Source: Cyprinodon diabolis
Taxonomy: Eukaryota > Chordata > Actinopteri > Cyprinodontiformes > Cyprinodontidae
Assembly (NCBI GenBank): GCA_030533445.1
Contig: CM060081.1
Location: 2,313,315 to 2,377,314 of the forward strand
Direction: 5' to 3'
Length of the DNA: 64,000 nt
Shown: positions 1 through 10,994 of the stretch, piece after piece
Numbering within the stretch: position 1 is the stretch's first letter
Layout of the letters: the number at the start of each line of letters is the position of its first letter
Notes under the pieces: generated by a model
Seen by the model: only the letters and a program-made list of their open reading frames with translations
What the model was told of the DNA's origin: nothing
Database searches by the model: none
Translations under genes and position numbers: made by a program

Positions 1-83
1 GACATAGGGACCCCTTTTTCATCATTCTGCTTCATTCTATCTCTATTCTCCCACTCTGCAGAATCTGTTAGTTCAATCTCTAA
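1..83 (+). mobile_element. L2-like LINE, 3' UTR fragment cut by window edge
   Basis: The first 83 bases match, almost base for base, the 3' untranslated part of the LINE copies at 16204-16290 and 37650-37735. The match stops abruptly at about base 84, so only a short internal piece is present here. It has no coding capacity. Confidence 0.75.
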
Positions 84-2100
84 AGTTCAAATATAAAATC
101 AATTTAACAATTTGTTGGATTACTTGTACAAGTTATTCTACTTTAATCATATTACTTTAATCATATTATACTTATACATTTATACTTACACATTTTGTTA
201 TCCCTGTCTTACTTATATTACACAGAGTGTTGAAATGTTTTACTTACTTGCTGTATTACTAATGTTTGCTATTAGTCTGTCCAGGAGAATGCTGAAGGTC
301 AGCCGGGTCAAGGCTGAGAACACGGGGAGCTGTACACACTAGCACCAGATAAGGAGTGGAAGCTCTCCTTATCTTATGATGTTGTATGATGTTATACAGA
401 AATTCTGGTTTTTCCCCCCTCCCTTTTAGCAGTCGGAACCACATTGTAATCAGGGCGTTCCTTAATAAAAAGCTTGGAGAGCAGAGACTGCTTCAGAGTG
501 GGTTGGAGATTGTAACTTGCAAGTAAATCATACTCAATTTTCTGTGTCTTTCTTTTGTGCAGGTTGAATAAGGTGTTTGGTGTTTAAACCTAACACAATT
601 ATAAAAGACAATTTAACACTATCTTATCTGTAATGTAATAGTAACCAAAATAAACAGCCAGATTCCAGCATTATTTACCAGACGTTCATGTTTGTACTAA
701 TTTACTTATGGACCGTGTGGAAATCTAGAAAAATAGAATCGGTGTTAATAGAGTTCCTCTGTTTGTCTTTATCATATTTTTAGAAGTAGAATCAATTAAA
801 AACATATCAGATCTTAATCATCCATCTCATGTTGTTATGTTCTACAAAACAAATAAAACCTGTTATTTATACCTGAACTGCCTCAAAAATGAAAACATTA
901 ATAGAAATATTGGTGAAAGGGAATCAGAAATGTTGATAGTTTACAGTCTTTGTTCATTTTAACAGCCGTTTTCTTAGTTTAATAAAGAAATTCTAACTTT
1001 GGTTACTTTCATTTCTCTAGTTCCAAAAATCCAAACTCTCTCCTGCTTCTTTACAGAACTGCAATCAGAAGCTTTCGCCTTTTTTAGCGTAGATAATATT
1101 TAGTTTTTTAATTGGGACTAGTTTCCTAGCCTAATATTAACTTTGTAACCGTCGTATTCTAGTGTTATTTTTTTTATTTCGCGCTCCAAGCACACAGGTA
1201 TGGAGGACCAACTCTGCCATATTTAAAAATAAATACAGAAATAAATAAATGCTCAATAAATAAATAAGCATACAATTAATTGCCACCAAAAATACAATAA
1301 ACAAATAAATGTAAGTAGAAATTCAATTATACAGTGAGACATAAATGTTTATAACCCTTTTAATTTGCTTCTTTATTTATTTACCTTTGTAATATTTACC
1401 TGATTTATTTTTTTGTCATTTATTATCTTCAACTTTATTTTTTAATTACTTATATTTTAAAGTATTTATTTACGTGCATGTTATAATATTTGTGTCTGTT
1501 TTATTTTTTCCTTTGTATTTTCTTACCCTAGTTTATTCTGGTCTTTTTACATTTCTGCTGCAACAACTACTGCAGGAAATTACAAACATGTTGTTCACAT
1601 TATTGCTAGAGACAAATAGGTCGGTCCAAAATGTTGGTAAGGACATGTCCCCATGTCCCCATGGTCCCCATGTCCCAATGCAAAGCTACGGCCATGCTGA
1701 GCAGGTGTGCTGTTTAAAAGGAAATCAGCAGGTTTGGTTTATGCGGAAAAGAAAAGGGAAACATCTAAAGTGAAAGAATGAGGTAAAACATCAGGTCGGC
1801 TGATGTCATGTTCCGCTGCTGAACCGACCTGGAGCAATGATGATGATGAGGAGGAGGAGGAAGGTTGTTTACCTTTAGAGGATGCTGCGGAGCTGCAGCC
1901 GCTGATGGAGGCCGCTGGTCTGCTTGCTTTCCTCCAGCTGTGTCCAGATGTGCAGCGGTTCTACCTCTCTCTGCTTCCTCCGCTCACTCTCATCCCTCCT
2001 TTCTTTGAATCGCACTGATGTCGCCGTTCATCAGTAGTCAAGTCTGCGGAAATGACGCCGCTTCCGGTCTCTATCGCAATAAGATTCCTGTTTATTTATC
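84..2100. other. AT-rich intergenic stretch, no gene recognised
   Basis: Very AT-rich DNA with AAATAAAT-type simple runs around 1225-1275. A short open frame at 1803-2018 on the plus strand has an acidic Asp/Glu run, but it has no recognisable domain and no splice context that convinces me. I see no RNA gene or clear transposon end. Confidence 0.5.
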
Positions 2101-3661
2101 CAGTCAGGGAGGATTTACCATCAGGCAATACAAGGCGGGGCCCCAAGTTCCCAGAACACCCAGTTTACATGTATGGTTAATACAACTATTCCTTATTTGT
2201 GCACATTAGTATGAGCGGGGGGGTGGGGGGGGTGGGGGGGGGGGGTCTGAATGAGAAGACAACACATGAAACAGATAGAGAAATGTTAATAGAATAGACA
2301 TACATTATTTGTTCTAGGTTTTGTCCCTCTCCTCTTGTCCCTTTTGTTGTTTTTTCCTCTCTAAGGGCCCCTCATGTCCATCACACCTGACCTGACTGCC
2401 TTCACGCCTCCTGCATGGTGATTTTTTTATTGTGTGAAATGATTTTTTTTTTTTTACTATTTGACTCAAATCTTTATTAAATTAGATGCATATTTGCAGT
2501 GTGCTTTAAGCTTTATATTCATTATCGCTGACTTTCTCCACCCAGGTATTTACTGTTTCCCATCCCTCCCTATATTTCTGTATCCTTTTTTTTTTTTTTT
2601 GGAGGAGGAGCATCGCTAGGTGAAGGTGCACCGCCCCCAAAAGAAGCATCAGCATTTCAATTCGTCCGTTCGTCCCCCATGATGCTCTGTTGTCTCCCGC
2701 TATCTTCTCCATGAGCAACACTTGACTCGACCAATGGGACGAGGGGATTCTGGATCGTTACATATATGCTGTCAGCTCATTGGTCACAATGCAGGACAGG
2801 GACGGGAACAAGTTTAACATAAGTTTTTGATCTAACGCGCCCTTGTTCTTCATTTGCCATTAGCATTTTACTGACTATTTTTTAATCTCCCAGTAAAACG
2901 GGACAAAGTGCGTTCCTTTTGCACTAAATACAGAACAGGTACTTCTATTAATAAATATGAAATGATTCCACTTTTCAAGGGAAAGTTTGGCAACCCTACT
3001 CTAAAGGAATGAAAGATCTTTTCCAAGCACTAAGCTCACTTAGCTGATTGCTCCTTCCTGTGTTTCCAAAAAGGCCAAAGTAAATAACCCAGTCCTTCTT
3101 TTCACTGTAGACAAGCCATGATCTGCTTATCTGTTCTCCATTTTTCATTTGGATGAAATAATAGCTGCATGAATCATGACAGCAGACAAGATAGAGGAGA
3201 GCAGGAGGCGGGGTTACCAATCCACTTGCTCTGGAGAGCAGAGTTCGCTGCTTTTAGATGTTGTCTCCAAAGTCTCCAGTAGCAGAAAAAAGTCTCTAGA
3301 TTTGGCGCTAGGAGCTTTTTAGAAATCAAAGTGCTAGAGGGGTCTGAAAAGTGGCTAAATATAGCGACTAAAGCGCTAAGTTGGCAACACTGCTCTTTGC
3401 ATGGTTTGTTTTCAAATGGTTTGCTGCTGTCTGATTGGACCTTTCTGAACATGTGCAGCAAATGGACTGATCCAATATGGTGGACACTGAGGGCTGAGAC
3501 ACACTTAATATTATCAGCGTTCTGATGGCATTTTAGCCATTACAATGTTATTAATGTATTAACCATACATGGAAACAGAGTTTTATGGGGCCCCCAGGAA
3601 CTTGGGGCCCTAGGCAGCTGCCTAGTATTCCCTAATGGTAAATCCCCCCACCCCTCTGTCA
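2101..3661. mobile_element. hAT-like element with long imperfect terminal inverted repeats
   Basis: The left end (about 2101-2160) and the right end (about 3590-3661) are imperfect inverted repeats of each other, sharing GGATTTACCAT and GGGGCCCCAAGTTCC blocks. A related copy lies at 49573-50243. The body contains a degraded hAT-type zinc-finger frame on the minus strand, and the segment ending in GTTGGCAACACTG near 3393 is shared with the hAT element at 52967-53656. A poly-G run lies at about 2217-2246. The ends are approximate and no clean 8 bp duplication was found, so this may be a composite. Confidence 0.5.
2996..3220 (-). pseudogene. degraded TTF-type zinc finger of a hAT transposase
   Basis: The minus-strand frame (74 codons) contains RSWLVYSEKKDW followed by FGLFGNTGRSNQLSE. 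This resembles the TTF-type (ZMYM1/ZNF862-like) zinc finger at the N-terminus of some hAT transposases, where the same block normally carries paired cysteines. Those cysteines are missing here (the Tyr-Phe-Gly-Leu-Phe stretch replaces the expected Cys-x-x-Cys-containing core), so it could not bind zinc. A near-identical copy sits at 49775-50005 (minus). The resemblance is from memory of the family and needs a profile search. Confidence 0.4.
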
Positions 3662-4398
3662 ACACCCAAGGCAGCCATCCAGCAGGGTTTTTTTTAAAAG
3701 TTTTTTTAAACAGTAGGATGCTTTCTAATGAAGTAATAAACATGAATACTTTTGACATCTCTGGGAATATTTCACAGCATTCATAAAAATGAGTTTCACT
3801 TCTCCATGTTTCTTATTTAGTCTACCTGAACGCTCAGGGTGTCTAACTGAAGACTTTTATTTTGAAGGCGATGGGGATCTGCTTCCTGTAATGGTGTGGC
3901 CCCCCTGCCTCTTTCCTTACTGCACTGCCCCCCCACCCCTGAACCGTTCAAGTTTCTGTCTGTTGTGCTGTGGTGAGGCTAAAGACAGGCTAACCATCAG
4001 CAGCAGGAGGAGGAGGTTAGACTCCTCCGTCAGAGCTGGATGGTCCTGATGCAGATCTGGCTCAGTTCTGCTCATCCTTCATCCAAATCCTGGATTTCAA
4101 CATCTACCTCTAATAACACTTTCCTTCACATGTCTTAGATCTCTCTACTTCTCCCTGTGAGCATAAACTGATAGATGTCATCATTTTTTCAGATTCTACA
4201 TAAAAGGCTTTGAACTAATGACAAAAAGCAACAGCAGTTAAATATGGTTACTGGAAAACAAACATTTATGACAGGAAATGACTTTAATTTCCACTTAAAT
4301 CACCACCTGGTTGACGGCAGACATTTTATTTACTTTATTTTCAGACAAAGAGTTAAAAATAAAGCTAAAACTGGACTAAACGTCTTTCTGCTGAGGCG
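3662..4398. other. no gene recognised
   Basis: Unique-looking sequence. An open frame at 3789-4049 (plus) has no domain that I recognise. There are no clear transposon ends or tRNA-like motifs. Confidence 0.4.
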
Positions 4399-4545
4399 AT
4401 GAGAGGAACCTTTTGTTTTAGGCCTCTGTGCCTAGAAGTGAAGCTGAAGCGGGGAGCAGGTGCGGCTCTCCTCCTCCTCCTCTTGCTCCTCCTCCTCTCC
4501 TCCTGCTCCCAGGGGAGCCGGGCTGTGGGTGGAGTTGTGTTACCA
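4399..4545 (+). CDS. possible signal-peptide first exon (speculative)
   Basis: An ATG at 4399 opens 49 codons that include a run of leucines (GAALLLLLLLLLLSSCSQG), which looks like a secretory signal peptide core. The frame runs into CCA followed by GTGAGTG, a strong consensus splice donor at 4546, exactly in phase 0. Against it: the leucine run is encoded by a CTC-rich simple repeat, no downstream partner exon was recognised on this strand, and no promoter evidence is visible. It is listed because the combination of hydrophobic core and donor is suggestive. Confidence 0.15.
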
Positions 4546-4953
4546 GTGAGTGAAAGGAGAGCTCTAATTATGCACTGCATGCAGATATAATGCCTTAGTC
4601 CACTAATATACTACACTTAAAAAAACCTCACATTAATTTTGAAATGTTGTGTTTGCTAAAATAAAATAAAAAACAACAATCATATATTGATCTAAATAAG
4701 AAAGGTGCAGGAAAGTTCCCACTTTTTTCTCTTAGTTCACAAGATTAAAGGGTAGAAATATTTGGAAATAAAGCTAAACACAGAACCATCTTAGCCATGG
4801 CAATGATTTTTGGAAGAAAATTTTAAAAATAATTTTGTGGCCAATTTAACTTTGACTACAATTTTATATGGTACAGTTTGATTTCATGTAATTTCAGTAA
4901 ACAGACAACCAGCAAGTACAAGAAAAAAGCAACTGACATTTTGTGACGTAAAA

Positions 4954-5542
4954 GTTCAGAATTCAAACTTCTGAAAGTTCTTTAAATCTGAAATGATTCC
5001 ATCCACTTCAATAAATGATCAGAGTTTTTAATTCAGAGTCATTTTCATGTGAATGTGCTTTACTGGAGGCATCCATGTTCGTCAAAGAACACTACTGCCA
5101 CCTACTGGTTTGTGGCGTCACGGTGCGGTATCGGCTGTTGATCAAGTCCCAGTGCTGTATCTGGTGTTTGTCACAACGCGCTATTATCCAAGTCATCTTG
5201 AAAACATTCTTCTTCCAAATGTTGGCTACATATTACGGGTTTTTTCTCTGGCCAGAAGTTTGATGGCAAATCCTCCCTCTTCAAGTTGGCGATCCAACGA
5301 CCAACCCGTCCGTGGAGGATCAGGAATCAGAAAGGTGGAATAACTCTTTTTTTTTTTTTACTTTTCCCCGATGTATTCCAAAGCGGGGAGAATGGCGCTA
5401 GGCTTACCGCACCGTGACGTCACTGCTGGAAGATGGCAGGAGGGAGGGGCTACTATATTCGGGCAAAAATGGCCGCTCCCAGACTCATCACAACGAAAAT
5501 TATTATTTTCATTTTTTTACTGATTAACGCTAAATTCATTAA
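4954..5542 (-). mobile_element. TTAA/THAP (Kolobok-like) element, copy A, both ends missing
   Basis: Homologous to the complete copies at 25791-26591 and 42855-43580. The match starts near TTCAGAATTCAAACTTC and ends near CTGATTAACGCTAAATTC, so both terminal repeats are lost. It also has an internal deletion at about 5375: the sequence between GATGTATTCCA and AAGCGGGGAGAATGG, about 140 bp in copy B, is absent. That deletion removes the start of the THAP frame. The block GTGACGTCACGGTGCGGTA occurs in inverted form near both ends of the element family. Confidence 0.75.
5171..5374 (-). pseudogene. THAP zinc-finger remnant, copy A
   Basis: Minus-strand remnant of the same THAP domain as in 26024-26255. 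The second half is readable: a Trp-Ile-Ala-Asn-Leu-Lys segment, then ICSQH, which supplies the Cys-x2-His half of the C2CH zinc site, then EECF. The N-terminal Cys pair is lost through the internal deletion, and the shared frameshift upstream of the Trp is also present. It is non-functional. Confidence 0.6.
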
Positions 5543-5638
5543 CTAGCTGAACAACTGAACTAACAGCCAGGACATGGTGGTGCTCCAAGGTGTAGCTGCA
5601 GAGGTCAGGTCTAATGTTGGGATATGTGTAGTCTAGGG

Positions 5639-5841
5639 CAGGCATCCCCAACCTCGGTCCTCGAGGCCCGCTGTCCTGCAGGTTTTAGAGGTTTCCCTGC
5701 TCCAGCACAGCTGATTTATATTGAAGGCTGATTAACAGGCTTTTGCTCTACTGCAATCATTATAATCAGCTGTGCTAAAGCAGGGAAACCTCTAAAACCT
5801 GCAGGACAGCGGGCCTCAAGGAATGAGGTTGGGGATGCCTG
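5639..5841. mobile_element. hAT-type MITE with 8 bp target duplication
   Basis: A 203 bp foldback. The left end CAGGCATCCCCAACCTC mirrors the right end GAGGTTGGGGATGCCTG, and the inner arms (CTGCAGGACAGCGGGCCT block) are also inverted. It is flanked by a perfect 8 bp duplication GTCTAGGG (5631-5638 and 5842-5849), which identifies a hAT-superfamily insertion. It has no coding capacity. Confidence 0.9.
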
Positions 5842-6599
5842 GTCTAGGGGACTGATGTGTAAAATATCAATATAATATTGTTTCAGTTTGAAATGTTTTT
5901 GTGGCATAAAAAGACAATATTTTACAGCGATGATTCCCGGCAAAGAAAATACATTTGAATTAAGTTTAAAATAATGTTAAGGCAGATGGTCCTAAAGCCA
6001 CTCCTTCAATATCCTATCCAACATTATTTTGAAGGGTCTCTATTTTAAGTTGAAAATCAGTCAGTGTCCCTCTTTTATCTGAAATGTTTCTAGAACTTTG
6101 CATCAGTTATCAACGTCAAGCTCAGGTTTCCCAGTAGATCATATTTCCATGTTTTTAAGGACATCACATCGGATCCAGCTGTGTCCTGAGACTGAACCCA
6201 TCTGTTGGTCAGAGCAACACAATCAATACTGCTAATATTAATGATGGCTGAAAGCCTGCAAAGAAACCCGAGATGCTCTTTCAGCCCAAAGCATGGGGTG
6301 TTACTCCAGTAGCCACTGGTTCTCCTGGTTGGTTGATAAAATCACTTCCATAAGGTTATGAATTGATTATAGTCGCATTTTTTTTAACAAATTAATTCGT
6401 TTCCCACTAATTTGATCAAAAGTTCAGCTACGTTGTAGACGTGCCTTCGATGTGAACCTCTCCCTCATAATAAACCATAAATAACATCCTCACATGGTAA
6501 TAAGAGAAATATCACAACTTAGAGACCCTCAAAATGATGTTTTCAGACCCCAGTTATAATCCTAAAACAAAATACATATGATTCACAAATCTTATCACA

Positions 6600-7091
6600 T
6601 TATTCGGTGTGTCCATCCCTCTCCCGAGCCACTTGGGCCAGCTCCCAAGGCGTTCCCAGGCCAGCTCCCTCCAGCGTGTCCTGGGTCTCGCCCTGGGCCT
6701 CCTCCCGGTGGGACGTGCCTGGAACACCTCACCAGGGAGACGTCCAGGAGGCATCCTAACCTCCCTGGATGACTGAGCTCCTCACCCTATCTCTAAGGGA
6801 GAGCCCAGACACACTACGGAGAAAACGCATTTCAGCCGCTTGTATCTTGGATCTCATTCTTTCCATCATGATTCAAAGCTCATGACCATAGATGAGCGTA
6901 GGAACGTAGATCGACCGGTAAATCGAGAGCTTTGCTTTTTGGCTCAGCTCTCTCTTCACCACAACATACGGGTATAAGGCACGCCTCACAGCAGACGCCG
7001 CACCAATCCGCCTATCAGTCTCCCGCTCCATCTTCCCCTCATTCGTGAACAAGACCCCAAGATATTTAAACTCCTCCACTAGGGGCAGCAC
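6600..7091 (-). pseudogene. RTE-like LINE, reverse transcriptase C-terminal region, truncated
   Basis: On the minus strand, 7091-6873 reads VEEFKYLGVLFTNEGK, then DRRIGAASAVRRALY and LSIYRSIYVPTLIYGHEL. After frameshifts, 6754-6600 reads MPPGRLPGEVFQARPTGRRP and RTRWRELAWERLG. This is the familiar C-terminal end of a fish non-LTR retrotransposon ORF; I assign it to the RTE-like group by memory, not by search. It is 5' truncated with no catalytic FxDD motif present. A shorter 3' fragment of the same family is at 49160-49325. Confidence 0.75.
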
Positions 7092-7453
7092 ATCCTGCCC
7101 AACCTGCAGAAGGCCCTGTGCATATGGTAGTATTATTATTTAGGAATGCTTGCGTGCAATATTGAAGTAAAGCTAAGGCTTTAGCTCCACTGTTTTTCCG
7201 CCTGATCCACTATTGGTCATGGCTGAGGCAAGGAAAAAGTTTAAACCTTCTGAGGCTAAAAAGAGAAATCTTGAAAGAGGTTGAGGAAAAACAAAAGTTG
7301 ATCTTACAAAGGAGTTCGTTCGTTGGCGCAGGCTGAAAGAAAAATCCGGTGTTCTGTCAGACCAGCATTTCTTTAGTTTTGTACATAGAATAGACTTTAA
7401 ACTACCTCGATGGGCGTGTATCCCTTTAGTCATGTACAAAAAAATCAATTTAA

Positions 7454-8659
7454 GGGGGTGAAAGAATGATTCTATAGGGTATTTGGTCCTTAAGGTTTCT
7501 GAATAGGGTGTGTAACATTGGTTGGGCTGAAAAAGGCATATTAGCTGTTCTATGAGCCCTAATGCAGCCTGGTTAAAAGCCCTAGAATGAAAAAACAGGT
7601 TTTCTCATGAATATCTAGATGAGCTGCACTCTGATTGGTTGGTTTACAATAAGCAAAACTGCTGAGCAAAGACGCATCATAGCAACAAGCACTCACTCAC
7701 TGAAACATCAGATTGTTGATATGGTAGGGGGACCAGACGTCCTCTTTTTCCAGGACATGTCCTACTTTTCATGCCTAAAAAAAATGTGTGGGGGGAATTT
7801 CAAAATCGGCCTGGATTTTGGTCGACTACTGTGCAGCATGTAGTTGAAACACACACCGTCAGCTCCGGGGCCGGTCCAGGAACCTTGGCAGATAGCAGGG
7901 AGCCAGAGGGGGACGGAGCGACCAAACCAGACCCCGTCAGAGATGGCAAAAGTACTCACTTTCCGTACTTGAGTAAAAGTACAGATACTTGTGTCAAAAA
8001 ATACTCTGGTAAAAGTGGAAGTACTGATTAAACTTCTTTACTCAAGTAAAATTAACAAAGTACAGGCTTGTAAATTTACTTAAAGTATAAAAGTAAAAGT
8101 AGAAACCACTTTTTTCATGCCGTTGCCTACATTTTAAATGGATGTCTGCCAATAGGACTAGATCTCCGTTGTGTTCATTTTCAATCATCTCGTCGTCCAT
8201 GCTACTATGCTAACGCCACCGCCACCAAGCTGCAATGATTTGCCGCCAATGAATACCGCCGAATCTGTCCATTCATCTTGTAGTGGTGCGTCAAATGCAA
8301 CGTAGATTCCCATAAAAATAAGTAGTAAAGTAAAAATATCAGAAAAATCTACTTGAGTACAGTAACGAAGTATTTGTACTTCGTTACTTCCCATCTCTGG
8401 ACCCCGTGACGGTAACCTGGACACAAGTGGCCCCTGAGGACGGACGGCTCATGGCTCTCTGCTGAGGCCCAGCAGGCAACTGTCAAATTGGTGCTTGGTT
8501 TGGATTCGTCTGTTTTATGTTGGAAGTTTAGAATTGTGAGATTTGCAGAGAAAGGAGGTGTTGATGGGGTTTGAACTTCTCTGTACGTCCATTTCACCCA
8601 CTGAATTATTGTTATTCATCTGTGACAATGGAAACTCCATTTTGCATTCTATGACCCCT
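7454..8659. mobile_element. TTAA-flanked element with a hAT MITE inserted in it
   Basis: The left end GGGGGTGAAAGAATGATTC after TTAA (7450-7453) pairs with the right end GCATTCTATGACCCCT before TTAA (8660-8663). The imperfect inverted ends and TTAA duplication are the signature of TTAA-target DNA transposons (Kolobok or piggyBac type). A separate 462 bp hAT MITE (7938-8399) splits it. I recognise no transposase domain in the remaining sequence. Confidence 0.6.
7938..8399. mobile_element. hAT MITE, nested, with perfect 8 bp duplication
   Basis: The left end CAGAGATGGCAAAAGTAC pairs with the right end TTACTTCCCATCTCTG. The internal arms carry runs of GTAAAAGTA and TACTTGAGTA motifs. It is flanked by a perfect GACCCCGT duplication (7930-7937 and 8400-8407). 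This is a well-known type of fish hAT non-autonomous element. It lies inside the TTAA element 7454-8659 and is therefore younger. Confidence 0.9.
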
Positions 8660-9554
8660 TTAAGGTCAGATCGCCATATGCTTCAAAATACACCAAAAAC
8701 GAAGTGATTAAATCGTTTTTTTGTACTTCACTAAAGGGATATACGCCTGTTGAGGTGGTATCCAACACAGTGGAAATCAATATTTTCAAACCCCGCCTTA
8801 TTTCATTTTTTTTTTTCAGAAATAAAACCTCCTGAAATCCCCCTTGCTAGTTTTGTTGCTGCATAAATATACATCAGCAAATTTGGACTAAATTGGTTGA
8901 AGAATATTTGTTCCACCAAGGTTTTAGTAGACATAGGGGCAGACGGACCTGTAAGCATCCAAACGCGTGAAAACCCAGTGCCTAAAGCCTAAAAAAAGAG
9001 ACAATACTTCTGTACCATGACTGAAGTTTTCTGCCTCCTGCTTCATGAAGTGCAGCTAATGTGTGCTGTCATCACAGTGTGACATTAACACCCACCCACC
9101 ACACCACCTCCCATCTGTCTGTCTCTTGGGGCTTGCAGAGTGAATACATAATGAGGTGGTCAAAGCACAGCAGCCAGATAATAGCAGACAACCATTAGCT
9201 CAATGACGCCCAGGGAAGCAGCACCCGCTGCAACAAATGCACTTTTCTTCCTCCATTGTTACCCAGCTCCTCCTCTTGGTTACCTGCAGCGAGGGGCCAG
9301 AGGAGGGACTTTCTTAAAAAGCAGCCACAAGTACTTGCAGGAGTCATTTTCATTCATTCATCATTTGTCATACTTACTAAAGCTGAAGTGAAATTTAGAG
9401 CTACTTCCCAGATACCACCAAACAGTGAAAATAAATAAATAGAGAAGACATTAAAATGCTCGATGCCAACATGTCTGATTGACTCTTAGAAAACAGGAGA
9501 AAACCTACATGGGAAAGACTTCTCTTTGATTCCAAAGTTTCCATAGCCACCAAT
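8660..9554. other. no gene recognised
   Basis: Intergenic sequence. Overlapping short frames at 9203-9438 have no recognisable domains. I see no transposon ends. Confidence 0.4.
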
Positions 9555-10710
9555 TAAATGAAACTTTTATTGTCATGTTGTATACACAGAGTCTATACAA
9601 AACCACATTCTGTTTTCTACAGCTTTTATGACATTTCCATTTCTTAAAGTGCAGCAGTGATCAGATGTAAACATTGTGGGAGGAAAAACGCATTGATGTG
9701 ATCAGTGTGATGCAGAGTCTGCGACATGATTTAGAGTTTTCTCAGCATTCATCAGTCTGATGGCGGTGGGGAAGAAGCTGTTGCAGAACCTGCTGGACCA
9801 TTGTGGGGGGGTTTAAAGGGTAAGGAGTCATTGATGATGTCACGGGCTCTGGACACGCAGCGCTGGGATGAAATGTCTTTAATGGAGGGAAGAGGAGCCC
9901 CATGATCCTCTCTGCTGTTCTCACCTTCTTCCAGTCTGAGGCGCTGCAGCCTCCACACAGTGAGACAGTTGCTCAGAACGCTCTCTATGGTGCTTCTGGA
10001 GAAGGTGGGGAGGATGGGGGGTCAGGTGGGCTCTCCTCATCCTCCACAGAAAGTCCAAGCGCTTCTGTACCCTTTGGACCAGTGAGGTGGTGTTTCCAGT
10101 CCAGGTGAGGGTGTCTGTGATGAATGTGGTGCTGCTGACCACCTCTACAGCTGAGCTGTTGATGAGCAGTGGAGCGTGGTTAGGCCGGTTCTTCCTGAAG
10201 TCCACCATGATCTCCTTGGTCTTCTCCATGTTCAGGATCAGGCTGTTATCTCTGCTCCACCAGCTGCTCCACCTCCTCTCTGTAGTCCAGGTCGTTGTCG
10301 TCTCTGATGAGGCCCACCACCGTGGTGTCGTCTGCAAACTTCACCATGTGGTCGGTGGTGAACCTGGGGACGCAGTCGTGTGTCATCAGGATGAACAGCA
10401 GGGGGCTCAGGACGCAGCCCTGAGGGGAGGGGCTTATACTGATGACATCAGAGGCGTTCTGTCCGACCCGGACTGACTGAGGTCTGTTGGTGAGGAAGTC
10501 TAGCAGCCAATAGCAGAGGGGTGTATTGAATCCCAGCTGTTCCAGTTTGCCCATCAGATGCTGTGGGATGATGGTGCTGAAAGCTGAACTGAAGTCCAGG
10601 AACAGCATCCGCACCTGGGTGTTCTTCTCCTCCAGGTGTGCCAGGCTCAGGTGGAGAGCAGCAGAGATGGCGTCCTCAGTGGAGTCAAGCGCGGATTGTT
10701 CTTCAAACAA
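9555..10710 (-). pseudogene. non-LTR retrotransposon reverse transcriptase fragment with 3' tail
   Basis: The minus strand from 10710 reads a reverse transcriptase: [19 protein letters not shown], then [17 protein letters not shown] (motif A, with the catalytic Asp in FLDFSSAF), [15 protein letters not shown] (motif B) and [13 protein letters not shown] (motif C, FADD). A frameshift near 10246-10337 moves the frame to one reading NMEKTKEIMVDFRKN. The 3' untranslated part continues to an AACAATAAAAG-type end near 9555. The 5' end including the endonuclease is missing. It belongs to the CR1/L2/jockey-like group by motif style; the exact clade is uncertain. Confidence 0.8.
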
Positions 10711-10994
10711 AAAGTAAAAACATTAAACATTGTTAATTTATAAAGGGATAAAGCCAAAGCACAAAATAAAGCAGTAATTCTGAACTTAGCCAAAGTTAAT
10801 TCCAGTGTAGATTTTTGGAAATCTGCATATTTGACCCAAAACTTTAAAATGACAGCATCATTAGAATCATATTATCATTTAGTTTGAACATCAGTGTATC
10901 AGCTTAACATCCTGCTTTAGTTCAAAGAGCGCTGGTATTCCAAAAGAGAAAAGTATTTCCATCTACATCCTGATTAAATACTATCCAGATATGA

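Noticed and set aside
1803..2018. Acidic 71-codon frame on the plus strand
   Set aside because: Short, without domain, splice or promoter context. Not distinguishable from chance.
5015..5343. Overlapping plus-strand frames of 60-120 codons repeated at 5.0, 25.9 and 43.0 kb (VKEHYCHLLV and LVFVTTRYYPSHLEN types)
   Set aside because: They are antisense shadows of the THAP frame in the TTAA elements. The minus strand gives the recognisable C2CH pattern.
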